From an uncultured Clostridia bacterium (GTDB lineage: Bacteria > Bacillota > Clostridia > Christensenellales > Aristaeellaceae): DNA of 64,000 nt. The stretch is taken from contig CANQEW010000004.1 of NCBI GenBank assembly GCA_947596085.1, forward strand, positions 1 through 64,000. Direction: 5' to 3'. The position numbers and the translations under genes were made by a program. The notes beneath the pieces were generated by a model. The model was not told where the DNA came from and searched no databases. It was given only the letters and a program-made list of their open reading frames with translations. Positions 42,531 through 51,193 of the stretch are shown piece after piece; position 1 is the first letter of the stretch, and every line of letters starts with the position of its first letter.

Positions 42531-43541
42531 GTGGAATATGGAATGCTCCTTTGGCCGCACGCCAACGTGCGCTACCAAACCGAGACGCTAAAGCTCGCCA
42601 TGGGCGAGCTGAGGCTTACACTGGACGCGCTTTTGCCGGACGCGCGAGTGTTCGCGTACGATGCGTTTCCCGCGCCGGCGCTGCGCATCGAGACGCCCGA
42701 GCCCGTTCGCGGCGAGGCGCTGGACGCGTTGCGCGCACAGTCGCTGATGTACGCGCTGTTCGAATTGCGCAAGGACGGCGCGCTTCTGCCGGTCGCGGGA
42801 CGCGCCGAAGCCCGCGTGGGCGCGGATCTGCCCGGCGTGCTCAAGTACAAGGGAAAGACCAACGAGATGTTTCTGTCGCTGCTCGTCAACGCGGCGCTGT
42901 ACTCGGGCGGCTTCGCCCATCGCGCGGGCGATGCGTTGGAGCTGCTCGATCCGATGTGCGGCCGGGGAACGACGCTGTTCGTGGCCGCGAACCGGGGCTG
43001 GAACGCCACGGGCACGGACGTGGACAGGCGCGATCTCGCCGAGGCGGAGCGCTATTTGAAGCACTACTTCGAGTATCATCGAATGAAGCACAGTCTCACG
43101 CGCGAATCGCGCACGGCGGCGGGCAGGAGCGCGGCCACGTCGCGCTTCGAATACGCGGATACCCCGGAGAGCTTCCGCGCGGGCGACACCCGCTCGCTGC
43201 GGTTCGTCAATGCCGACGCGGCGTGGGCGCGGGAACTGTTCGGGAAGGAGAAGTTTCACATGATCGTGTGCGACCTGCCCTACGGCGTGCAGCACGCGAG
43301 CGTGGGCGGAAGGCCCGAGGAGCTGCTCCGGTGCGCGCTTCCCGCGTGGCACGAGGCGCTGAAGAGGGGCGGCACTGTCGCGCTGTCCTTCAACGCCCAG
43401 ACGCTTCGGCGGGAGAAGGTGCTGCGCCTCCTGGAGGACGCGGGCTTCGATGCCATTCGCGGCGGCGCGCACGAGGGCTTCAGCCACTGGGTGGAACAGG
43501 CGGTGACCCGCGATATCGCGGTGGGCCGCAGGACGAATTAG
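42531..43541 (+). CDS. SAM-dependent RNA/DNA methyltransferase-like protein (UPF0020/TRM11-like)
   Basis: LLDPMCGRGTTLFVAANRGWNATGTDVD and IVCDLPYGVQHA motifs. Confidence 0.7.
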   Translation: MEYGMLLWPHANVRYQTETLKLAMGELRLTLDALLPDARVFAYDAFPAPALRIETPEPVRGEALDALRAQSLMYALFELRKDGALLPVAGRAEARVGADLPGVLKYKGKTNEMFLSLLVNAALYSGGFAHRAGDALELLDPMCGRGTTLFVAANRGWNATGTDVDRRDLAEAERYLKHYFEYHRMKHSLTRESRTAAGRSAATSRFEYADTPESFRAGDTRSLRFVNADAAWARELFGKEKFHMIVCDLPYGVQHASVGGRPEELLRCALPAWHEALKRGGTVALSFNAQTLRREKVLRLLEDAGFDAIRGGAHEGFSHWVEQAVTRDIAVGRRTN

Positions 43542-43550
43542 GAGGTAAAT

Positions 43551-45533
43551 ATGGATTATCGTACGCTCCATACGAAGACGGTGGCCGATCTGCGGCGCAT
43601 CGCGAAGGAGGAGGGCGTGAAGGTGCCGGCGGGCACGAACAAGGCGCTGCTGGTGCAGATGATCGTGGATCGGCAGGTGGAGAACGCCGCGAACGCCGCG
43701 GCCGCGCGCCCGAAGCCGGCCCCCGCGCCCGAGGCGGTGAAGCCGGAAGAGCGGGGAGAATCCGCCCCCGCGAAGGCGGCCGCCGCTTCGGACGAGCCCG
43801 CCCCCGCGAGGGCGGTTGCCCCTTCGAATGAGCCCGCGCCGGTTGCGCGCCCGCGCGGACGCCGGCCGGCGGCGCGGCAGGCGGAAGCCGCGGAACCGGA
43901 GAGAGCGCCGGTGAAAGCGGCCGCCGGACAGGAGGGTGGAACCGCGGAGGCGGAGGCCCCCGCCGCTTCCACACTGGCCGCTGCACCGGAGGCGGTTCCG
44001 GCGGCGGAGAATCCTGCCGTTTCTCCGGCGGTACCCGCCGCGCCGCAGGTTGCGCGGCCCTATCAGCGGCAGATGAGCACCCAGCAGCGCATGGGCGCGC
44101 GTATCCAGCCGCAGCAGGGCGGCTATCGCCCGCAGCCACGCCCCGCACAACTCGGCAGGCCCGCGCGCTTCAGCGCGGAGAGCGCGGTAAGCCGCCCGAC
44201 TCGCGCCTTTGACGGCAATGCGGGCTTTCGCCGTGTCCCAGGCGAGCAGGGAAGCTATCGCCGCCCTGTCCAGAGCGCGGAATTTCAGCAGAGTGTTGAA
44301 GCCCAGCGGCCAGCGGGCGCTCCCGAGCAGACCGCGCCCGCCGAGGAGCGCCCGGTCAACGCCGCCGTGTCCGAGATGATCGCCAGCGGCGACTTCGGCG
44401 ATGGCGCGGGCATCCTGGAGATCCATGCCGACGGCTATGGCTTTCTGCGCGCGGACAACTACCTGCCCGGCAACCGCGACGTGTACGTCTCCGCGGCGCA
44501 GATCCGGCGCTTCAACCTGCGCACGGGCGACTACGTGGTGGGCAAAACCCGCCCCCAGCAGATGGGCGACCGCTCGGTGGGATTGATCTACATCAACGAG
44601 GTTAATGGCCAGTCGCCGGACATGGCGCGCAGCCGCCGGCCCTTCGATTCGCTGATTCCGGTGTACCCGGACGAACGCCTGCGCATGGAGCGCCCCGGCG
44701 TGAACGACATTTCGCTGCGCATCATCGACATGATCGTGCCCATCGGCAAGGGCCAGCGCGGCATGATCGTCTCCCAGCCCAAGGCGGGCAAGACCACGCT
44801 TTTGAAGAAGATCGCCAACGCCATCACCGCCAACAATCCGGACGTGCACCTGATCGTACTGCTGATCGACGAGCGGCCCGAGGAGGTCACGGACATGCAG
44901 CGCTCGATCCAGGGCGAGGTGGTCTACTCCACGTTCGACGAGGCGCCGGAGAACCACACCCGCGTTTCGGAGATGGTGCTGGAGCGCGCCCAGCGGCTGG
45001 TGGAACTGGGCAAGGACGTCGTTGTGCTGCTGGATTCCATCACGCGCCTGGCGCGCGCATACAACCTGGTGATCCCGCCCACGGGGCGCTCGCTGTCGGG
45101 CGGCCTCGATCCGGGGGCACTGTACAAGCCCAAGCGCTTCTTTGGAGCGGCGCGCAACATCGAAAACGGCGGCAGCCTCACCATCATCGCCACCGCGCTG
45201 GTGGACACGGGCAGCCGGATGGATGACATCATCTTCGAAGAATTCAAGGGAACGGGCAACATGGAGCTGCACCTCGACCGCAGCCTGTCCGACCGCCGCA
45301 TCTTTCCGGCGATCGACATGTATCGCTCCAGCACGCGGCGCGAGGAACTGCTGCTGACGAAGGAGGAACTGGACGGCGTGTATCAGGTGCGCAAAATGCT
45401 CTCCAAGGGCAGCCCCCAGGAGGCCGCCGAGCAGCTCATTTCTCTGATTGAAAAGACGAAGACCAACGAGGAATTCTTTCAGAAGCTCAAGGGCTGGCTG
45501 AGCGTATACGAAAAGGAAGGCTTTAAGATGTAA
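43551..45533 (+). CDS. rho: transcription termination factor Rho with ~230-aa low-complexity N-terminal insert
   Basis: Rho_N-like [33 protein letters not shown]-binding; [36 protein letters not shown]. Confidence 0.95.
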   Translation: MDYRTLHTKTVADLRRIAKEEGVKVPAGTNKALLVQMIVDRQVENAANAAAARPKPAPAPEAVKPEERGESAPAKAAAASDEPAPARAVAPSNEPAPVARPRGRRPAARQAEAAEPERAPVKAAAGQEGGTAEAEAPAASTLAAAPEAVPAAENPAVSPAVPAAPQVARPYQRQMSTQQRMGARIQPQQGGYRPQPRPAQLGRPARFSAESAVSRPTRAFDGNAGFRRVPGEQGSYRRPVQSAEFQQSVEAQRPAGAPEQTAPAEERPVNAAVSEMIASGDFGDGAGILEIHADGYGFLRADNYLPGNRDVYVSAAQIRRFNLRTGDYVVGKTRPQQMGDRSVGLIYINEVNGQSPDMARSRRPFDSLIPVYPDERLRMERPGVNDISLRIIDMIVPIGKGQRGMIVSQPKAGKTTLLKKIANAITANNPDVHLIVLLIDERPEEVTDMQRSIQGEVVYSTFDEAPENHTRVSEMVLERAQRLVELGKDVVVLLDSITRLARAYNLVIPPTGRSLSGGLDPGALYKPKRFFGAARNIENGGSLTIIATALVDTGSRMDDIIFEEFKGTGNMELHLDRSLSDRRIFPAIDMYRSSTRREELLLTKEELDGVYQVRKMLSKGSPQEAAEQLISLIEKTKTNEEFFQKLKGWLSVYEKEGFKM

Positions 45534-45561
45534 TGCGGAGGGGGGAAGCCCTTCCAAAGAG

Positions 45562-45602
45562 GCGGCCGCCGCGTGTTCCTGCGGGGATTGCGCGGCGGCC
45601 GC
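45562..45602. terminator. terminator-like hairpin between convergent rho and araC-type genes
   Basis: gcggccgccgcg (45562-45573) / cgcggcggccgc (45591-45602), 12 bp. Confidence 0.6.
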
Positions 45603-45607
45603 TTGCG

Positions 45608-46528
45608 TTATCTTCTTGTATCATGTGCCTCTCGATACTGCAGCGGCGTGCAGCCGTTGATGGATTTGAACATGCGGATGAAGGACGACGTGTTGGCGTA
45701 ACCCGCCGCCAGCGCGGTTTCCGTTACGGAGAGCTTCTGCTGAACCAGCAGCCGCTCGGCGTACTGGATGCGCTTGCGGGTCACGTAGCGGTAGAAGGAC
45801 TCGTGGGTGAACTCCTTGAACATTCGGGAGAAGTGATACTTGCTGAAGTTGAGCATGCCGGAGAGCTTCTCCAGCGAGAGCTCCTCGGTGCAGTGGTTGT
45901 CGATGTAGCTGCACACCATGGTCATCTTGTTCACATACTCCTGCTGCTTGTTGCGCGAGAGCGTGACGGCCTTGTCGGATTCCTCGTAGTGCTGCGCCAC
46001 CAGCGCGAGCATCTGCGCCATCTTGCCGTAGATCACCGGCTCCAGCAGTTCGATGGATCCCAACTGCGCGCCCTTCTCGGCGGGGGGGGGCAGCGTCAAT
46101 TTGTCTCTTTCGAGATAGGCATCGCACATCTCCAAGAAGAGCTTTTCCAATTCGAAGTGGACGTGCGCCGGAGTGTTGGACGCCGAAAACAGCACCGCGG
46201 GATTGATCAGCGAAAGGATCTGATTGATTCCCAGTACATCCGACATCACCGAAAGATCCACCATCAGGAAGTAGCGCCGGCCGGTGGCGGGTGCCTCGTG
46301 GGCGTGGTAGACGTTGGGCGCGATCAGCAGGATGTCCGACGGCTCCAGGTGGAAGATCCGATTGGCGACATGGGTGGTGTAGCCGTTTTCGATGGGCATC
46401 AGCAGCTCCAGCGGCGTGTGCCAGTGGGTGGGGTAGCTGGTGGGCTCGTCGTTCAGATAGGCGACGATGTGCGGATTGTCCGGATAATTCACGATCTCGT
46501 GATACCCGCTGAAACGCACCGTGTCCAT
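45608..46528 (-). CDS. AraC family transcriptional regulator
   Basis: N-term cupin-like HWHTPLELLMPIENGY; C-term HTH LSLEKLSGMLNFSKYHFSRMFKEFTHESFYRYVTRKRIQYAERLL; ATG 46528 with SD gaggagg. Confidence 0.92.
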   Translation of the reverse strand: MDTVRFSGYHEIVNYPDNPHIVAYLNDEPTSYPTHWHTPLELLMPIENGYTTHVANRIFHLEPSDILLIAPNVYHAHEAPATGRRYFLMVDLSVMSDVLGINQILSLINPAVLFSASNTPAHVHFELEKLFLEMCDAYLERDKLTLPPPAEKGAQLGSIELLEPVIYGKMAQMLALVAQHYEESDKAVTLSRNKQQEYVNKMTMVCSYIDNHCTEELSLEKLSGMLNFSKYHFSRMFKEFTHESFYRYVTRKRIQYAERLLVQQKLSVTETALAAGYANTSSFIRMFKSINGCTPLQYREAHDTRR

Positions 46529-46673
46529 GTGGGCGGCCTCCTCTTCGTAAATCATGTGTTGTTTACATGCTGGTTTCATTATATCAAATGGAGAAAAAAA
46601 TGCAAGAAGCCGCACAGAATAAGTTGCGAAAACGAAAAATACAGCAAGAATGGCATATCCACAAGGCAAGTTT

Positions 46674-46706
46674 CCGGTATCAATATACCGGAGATATTGC
46701 TATAAT
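46674..46706 (+). promoter_or_regulatory. palindromic operator overlapping the -35 region, plus -10 TATAAT, of the sugar ABC operon
   Basis: CCGGTAT-CAAT-ATACCGG at 46674-46691 and TATAAT at 46701-46706. Confidence 0.6.
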
Positions 46707-46741
46707 CAGATTATCAATAAAATAAGAGGAGGTTCCCCGAC

Positions 46742-48088
46742 ATGAAGAAACTGGTTTCTACCCTGTTGTGCGTCGTGCTGGTGGCGGCGATGCTCGTTAC
46801 CGGCGCCGCCGCGCTGGCTGAAGACAACGTCATCAACGTGTATGCCTTCACGGATGAGGTTCCGACCATGCTCCAGAAGTATGTTGACGAGCATCCGGAC
46901 TTCGGCTACACCCTCAACACCACCATCATCGCCACCACGGACGGCGCCTACCAGCCCGCTCTGGACCAGGCTCTGGCCGCCGGCGGCTCGGACGCCCCGG
47001 ACATCTACTGCGCTGAGGCCGCGTTCGTTCTGAAGTACACCCAGGGCGACGCCGCTGGCTATGCCGCCGCTTATGAGGATCTGGGCATCGACGTCGCTGC
47101 CGAGATCGAGGCCGCCGACATCGCGCAGTACAGCGTGGACATCGGCACCAACCCCGAGGGCAAGGTCGTTGCGCTGGGCTATCAGGCGACCGGTGGCGCG
47201 TTCATCTATCGCCGCTCCATCGCCAAGGACGTGTTCGGCACCGACGATCCCGCTGAGATCTCCGCGATCATCGGCGGCGGCTCCGGCAGCTGGGACAAGT
47301 TCTTCGAGGCGGCCGAGACCCTGAAGGCTGCGGGCGTGGGCATCATCTCCGGCGACGGCGACCTCTGGCACGCCGTGGAGAACAGCTCCGACTCCGGCTG
47401 GATCGTGGACGGCAAGCTGAACATCGACGCCAAGCGCGAGGCGTTCATGGATCTGTCCAAGACCCTGAAGGACAACGACTATCACAACGATACGCAGGAC
47501 TGGCAGGATGCGTGGTTCGCCGACATGAAGGGCGAAGGCGCGAAGCCGATCTTCGGCTTCTTCGGTCCGGCCTGGCTGATCAACTACACCATGGCCCCGA
47601 ACTGCGGCGGCAGCGCCGTTGGCGAGGGCACCTACGGCGACTGGGCCGTGTGCGAGTCCCCGATCGGCTTCTTCTGGGGCGGCACCTGGCTGCTGGCCAA
47701 CAAAGACACCCAGAAGGCTGAGGCGGTTGCCAAGCTGATCGACTGGGTCACCCTGGATTGCACCGAGGACGGCCTGCAGTATCACTGGGCCAACGGCACC
47801 ATGGTCGAGGGCGAGCAGGGCACCAAGGACGTCGTCGCTTCCGGCACGGTCATGAGCGCTTCCGACGGCACCGTTGACTTCCTGGGCGGCCAGAACATGT
47901 TCGACGTGTTCGTTCCCGCGAACGCCAACGCCAAGGGCACCAACATGACCCAGTATGACGAGACCATCAACCAGTACTGGAGAGACGCGGTCCGTCAGTA
48001 CACCTCCGGCGAGAAGACCAAGGAAGACGCGATTGCCGGCTTCAAGCAGAATGTCGCGGACAACCTGGACGTCGAGGTCGAATTCTAA
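46742..48088 (+). CDS. extracellular solute-binding protein (CUT1 sugar ABC)
   Basis: Signal peptide, SBP-like sequence, followed by two permease genes. Confidence 0.88.
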   Translation: MKKLVSTLLCVVLVAAMLVTGAAALAEDNVINVYAFTDEVPTMLQKYVDEHPDFGYTLNTTIIATTDGAYQPALDQALAAGGSDAPDIYCAEAAFVLKYTQGDAAGYAAAYEDLGIDVAAEIEAADIAQYSVDIGTNPEGKVVALGYQATGGAFIYRRSIAKDVFGTDDPAEISAIIGGGSGSWDKFFEAAETLKAAGVGIISGDGDLWHAVENSSDSGWIVDGKLNIDAKREAFMDLSKTLKDNDYHNDTQDWQDAWFADMKGEGAKPIFGFFGPAWLINYTMAPNCGGSAVGEGTYGDWAVCESPIGFFWGGTWLLANKDTQKAEAVAKLIDWVTLDCTEDGLQYHWANGTMVEGEQGTKDVVASGTVMSASDGTVDFLGGQNMFDVFVPANANAKGTNMTQYDETINQYWRDAVRQYTSGEKTKEDAIAGFKQNVADNLDVEVEF

Positions 48089-48103
48089 GATCGAATGAAG
48101 AGA

Positions 48104-48136
48104 GGGGGAGTGCGGTCTCGTTGAGGCCGCCTCCCC
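48104..48136 (+). promoter_or_regulatory. intercistronic hairpin (attenuator/stabiliser) between SBP and permeases
   Basis: GGGGGAGtGCGGtCTC-gtt-GAGgCCGCCTCCCCTTT. Confidence 0.55.
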
Positions 48137-48169
48137 TTTGACTTTCGCTTCAGAATCAGGAGGGGTACC

Positions 48170-49144
48170 ATGAAGACGAAAAAGCTGTCGTATGCCAGAT
48201 ATGGCTACATATTCAGCATACCCTTTGTCGTCGCGTTCTGCGTATTCACGCTCTATCCCGTAATCTTCACCGTCGCACTTGGCTTCACGGATTTCAAGGG
48301 ACTGGGCGCAACGACATTCCATTTCCTGGCGGACGATCCGTTTAAAAACTTCCGGGCGATCCTGACCGCGCCCACCTTCCAGACGGCGCTGAAGAACACC
48401 TTCATCATGTGGGGCATGAACTTCCTGCCGCAGATTCTGCTGGCGCTGGTGCTGGCGGCCTGGTTCTCGGGCACGCTGTTCAAGGTCAAGGGTCAGGGCT
48501 TCTTCAAGGTCGTATTCTACATGCCCAACATCATCACGGCGGCCACCATCGCGATCCTGTTCGGCGCGCTGTTCGGCTACCCCATGGGCCCGATGAACGA
48601 TCTGGTCACAAGTTTGGGGCTGGCGAAGGATCCAATCTTCTTCTTCCAGAACAAGTGGGTGGCCAAGGGCGTGGTTGCCTTCATTCAGTTCTGGATGTGG
48701 TATGGCTATACGATGATCATCCTGATCTCCGGCATCCTGGGCATGAGCCCCGAGTGGTTCGAGGCCGCGGAGCTGGACGGCGCGACGGGCTGGCAGAAGT
48801 TCTTCTACATCACGCTGCCCAACCTGCGCACGATCATCATCTACACGCTGGTGACCAGCCTGATCGGCGGCCTGCAGATGTTCGACATCCCGAAGCTGCT
48901 GGTGCTCAACAGCGGACCGGACAACGCGACGCTCACGGCCAGCGTATTCATTTACAACCAGGCGTTCAGCGGCAGCTACATGTATAACCGCGCTTCCGCG
49001 GCGAGCATGATCATGTTCGCGATCATCTGCGTGCTTTCGGCCATCGTGTTTGTGCTCTTGCAGGATAAGTCCGAGGTGCAGGCGCGCAAGGAGCTCAAGC
49101 GCGCGGCGAAGGCCGCCCGCAAGGGAAGGGGGATCGGCGCATGA
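48170..49144 (+). CDS. carbohydrate ABC transporter permease (MalF/LacF-type)
   Basis: Six-TM permease with EAAELDGATGWQKFFYITLPNL EAA motif. Confidence 0.93.
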   Translation: MKTKKLSYARYGYIFSIPFVVAFCVFTLYPVIFTVALGFTDFKGLGATTFHFLADDPFKNFRAILTAPTFQTALKNTFIMWGMNFLPQILLALVLAAWFSGTLFKVKGQGFFKVVFYMPNIITAATIAILFGALFGYPMGPMNDLVTSLGLAKDPIFFFQNKWVAKGVVAFIQFWMWYGYTMIILISGILGMSPEWFEAAELDGATGWQKFFYITLPNLRTIIIYTLVTSLIGGLQMFDIPKLLVLNSGPDNATLTASVFIYNQAFSGSYMYNRASAASMIMFAIICVLSAIVFVLLQDKSEVQARKELKRAAKAARKGRGIGA

Positions 49145-49980
49145 AGAAGAAAGTATCCAAGGGCTTTTTGGCCTTCGTGTACGTGGTATGCGCCATCCTC
49201 ACGGTGCTGAGCATCATGCCGTTTTTGATCATGGTGGTCAACGCCACGCGCTCCACCACGCAGATTCAGCAGCACGCCATCTCGGTGATTCCGTCCACAT
49301 ATCTGTTGAAGAACTTCCAGATCCTGACCGGCAAGAGCTTCAACCCGATGCGCGGCTTCCTGAACTCGCTGATCATCTCCACGGGCGCGACGGCCTGCAC
49401 GGTCTACTTCTCGTCGCTGACCGCCTACGCGCTGGTGGTGTACAACTGGAAGCTCCGGCAGCCGTTCTTCACCTTCATCATGGCGGTGATGATGATCCCG
49501 TCCCAGGTGGTGAGCATCGGCTTCTACCAGTTCATGTACCGCATTCACATGACCAACAACTTCCTGGCGCTGATTCTACCCGCGGTGGCCGCGCCGACCA
49601 CGGTGTTCTTCATGCGGCAGTTCATGCTCTCGTCTCTGCCGCTGGAGGTGGTGCAGTCGGCCCGCGTGGACGGCTCCGGGGAGTTCCACACGTTCAACCA
49701 CATCGTGCTTCCGATTTTGAAGCCCGCCATCGCGACGCAGGCGATCTTCTCCTTCGTCAACTCCTGGAACAATCTGTTCCTGCCGTTGATCCTGCTGACC
49801 CGGCAGGAGAAGTACACCATGCCGATCATGGTCTCGCTGCTCAAGGGCGACATCTACAAGACCGAGTATGGCGCGATCTACATGGGCCTGACGCTCACGG
49901 TGCTGCCGCTGTTCGTGGTTTACTTCCTGCTTTCGAAGTACATCATCGCGGGCGTGGCGCTGGGCAGCGTGAAGGGATAA
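49141..49980 (+). CDS. carbohydrate ABC transporter permease (MalG-type)
   Basis: Multi-TM permease; EAA-like loop QSARVDGSGEFHTFNHIVLPILKPAI. Confidence 0.93.
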   Translation: MKKKVSKGFLAFVYVVCAILTVLSIMPFLIMVVNATRSTTQIQQHAISVIPSTYLLKNFQILTGKSFNPMRGFLNSLIISTGATACTVYFSSLTAYALVVYNWKLRQPFFTFIMAVMMIPSQVVSIGFYQFMYRIHMTNNFLALILPAVAAPTTVFFMRQFMLSSLPLEVVQSARVDGSGEFHTFNHIVLPILKPAIATQAIFSFVNSWNNLFLPLILLTRQEKYTMPIMVSLLKGDIYKTEYGAIYMGLTLTVLPLFVVYFLLSKYIIAGVALGSVKG

Positions 49981-49987
49981 AAATAAC

Positions 49988-50623
49988 ATGGACCGCCTGT
50001 TCAGCATGGACAATCCAGTTTGGCGGGCCATTGGAAGGCTCGTCGATCTGGTGTGGATCAACATCCTGACGCTGGTGTGCGCCCTGCCGGTCTTTACGGC
50101 GGGCGCCTCCTTCACGGCGATGTACGATGTGCTCCTGCGCATGGCGGAGGACAGGCAGGGCGCGCTCACGGGCAGATTCTTCCGGGCATTCCGGAAGAAC
50201 TTTCTGCCCGCGACGAAGCTCTGGCTGTGCGCGCTCGCGGTGCTGGCGGTGTACGGTTATAACCTGTGGCTGGTGCACGCCGGGGCATTGGATGGACTGG
50301 GCGCGCTCAAAAAGGTGAGCCTGGGCGTGATTCTGCTGATCCTGTTTCTGCTGATCGTGATGATGCATTACTGCTTTGGACTGACCGCGCGCTATGAAAA
50401 CAGCATGGGCCGCACGGTGAAGAACGCGGCGCTGCTGACCATCGCGTTCTTTCCAAAGAGCTTCTGCATGGGGGTGCTCACCTTCTTTCCGCTGGCGCTG
50501 ACGCTGCTCTCGGACTATTTCTTCTGGCTGTGGTTTCTCTACGGCCTCGCCTATCCGGGCTGGCTGATCGCCCGGCTGATGGCGACGGTGTTCGCCCGCA
50601 TGGAGGAGCGTGACGGAGAATGA
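49988..50623 (+). CDS. DUF624 (YesL-like) membrane protein
   Basis: WRAIGRLVDLVWINILTLVCALPVFTAGASFTAMYDVLLRMAEDRQG N-terminus typical of DUF624. Confidence 0.85.
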   Translation: MDRLFSMDNPVWRAIGRLVDLVWINILTLVCALPVFTAGASFTAMYDVLLRMAEDRQGALTGRFFRAFRKNFLPATKLWLCALAVLAVYGYNLWLVHAGALDGLGALKKVSLGVILLILFLLIVMMHYCFGLTARYENSMGRTVKNAALLTIAFFPKSFCMGVLTFFPLALTLLSDYFFWLWFLYGLAYPGWLIARLMATVFARMEERDGE

Positions 50624-51153
50624 ACCGAGCTGCCTTCCGGGAACTGAGCCTGCGCCAGAAATTGCAGTGGATCGCGCAGTACTACGGCGCGGCGATCGTA
50701 TTGGCGGTCGTCGCCGTCGCCATGGGGATCGGCTTTTTCACCGCCGTGTTCGGGCCGGGGGAGAAGTGCACGGTCAAGGTCATGATTCTCGACGACCGCC
50801 AGACGGCGGACAACTGCCGCCTTTTTTCCGAGGAACTCGGCGCGATGCTGGGCGGAGAGTGCGAAGTCACCAGCTACGCCCCGAGCGCCATGTACGAGAT
50901 GCAGGCGTTCGCCGTGCGGTTGACCTCGGACGCGCTGGACGTGGTCATCGCCCCGGAGGCGCAGATGCGCGAGCTGATCGAGAACGGGTATCTGCGCGGC
51001 ATGGAGAAGCTGGAGGCGAATTCCCGCTACCAGGCGATTACCCGGGGCGGGGAAGCGGACGGCGCGGATATCTACATTGGGCTCGCCGCCCGAACCAAAA
51101 ATGAACGCAACGCATCCGAAACGATGCGATATTTTTCAGAGACAGGGAAGTAA
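50620..51153 (+). CDS. hypothetical membrane-anchored protein
   Basis: Single N-terminal TM (AAIVLAVVAVAMGIGFFTAVF); ATGA overlap with DUF624 gene. Confidence 0.7.
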   Translation: MNRAAFRELSLRQKLQWIAQYYGAAIVLAVVAVAMGIGFFTAVFGPGEKCTVKVMILDDRQTADNCRLFSEELGAMLGGECEVTSYAPSAMYEMQAFAVRLTSDALDVVIAPEAQMRELIENGYLRGMEKLEANSRYQAITRGGEADGADIYIGLAARTKNERNASETMRYFSETGK

Positions 51154-51193
51154 CGACGCCCTGACGAATGAACGATCAAGGGGAGTTTGCCAG

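Noticed and set aside
42588-45557. 989-aa minus-strand ORF over rho
   Set aside because: Antisense artefact; rho and the methyltransferase have recognisable motifs on the plus strand
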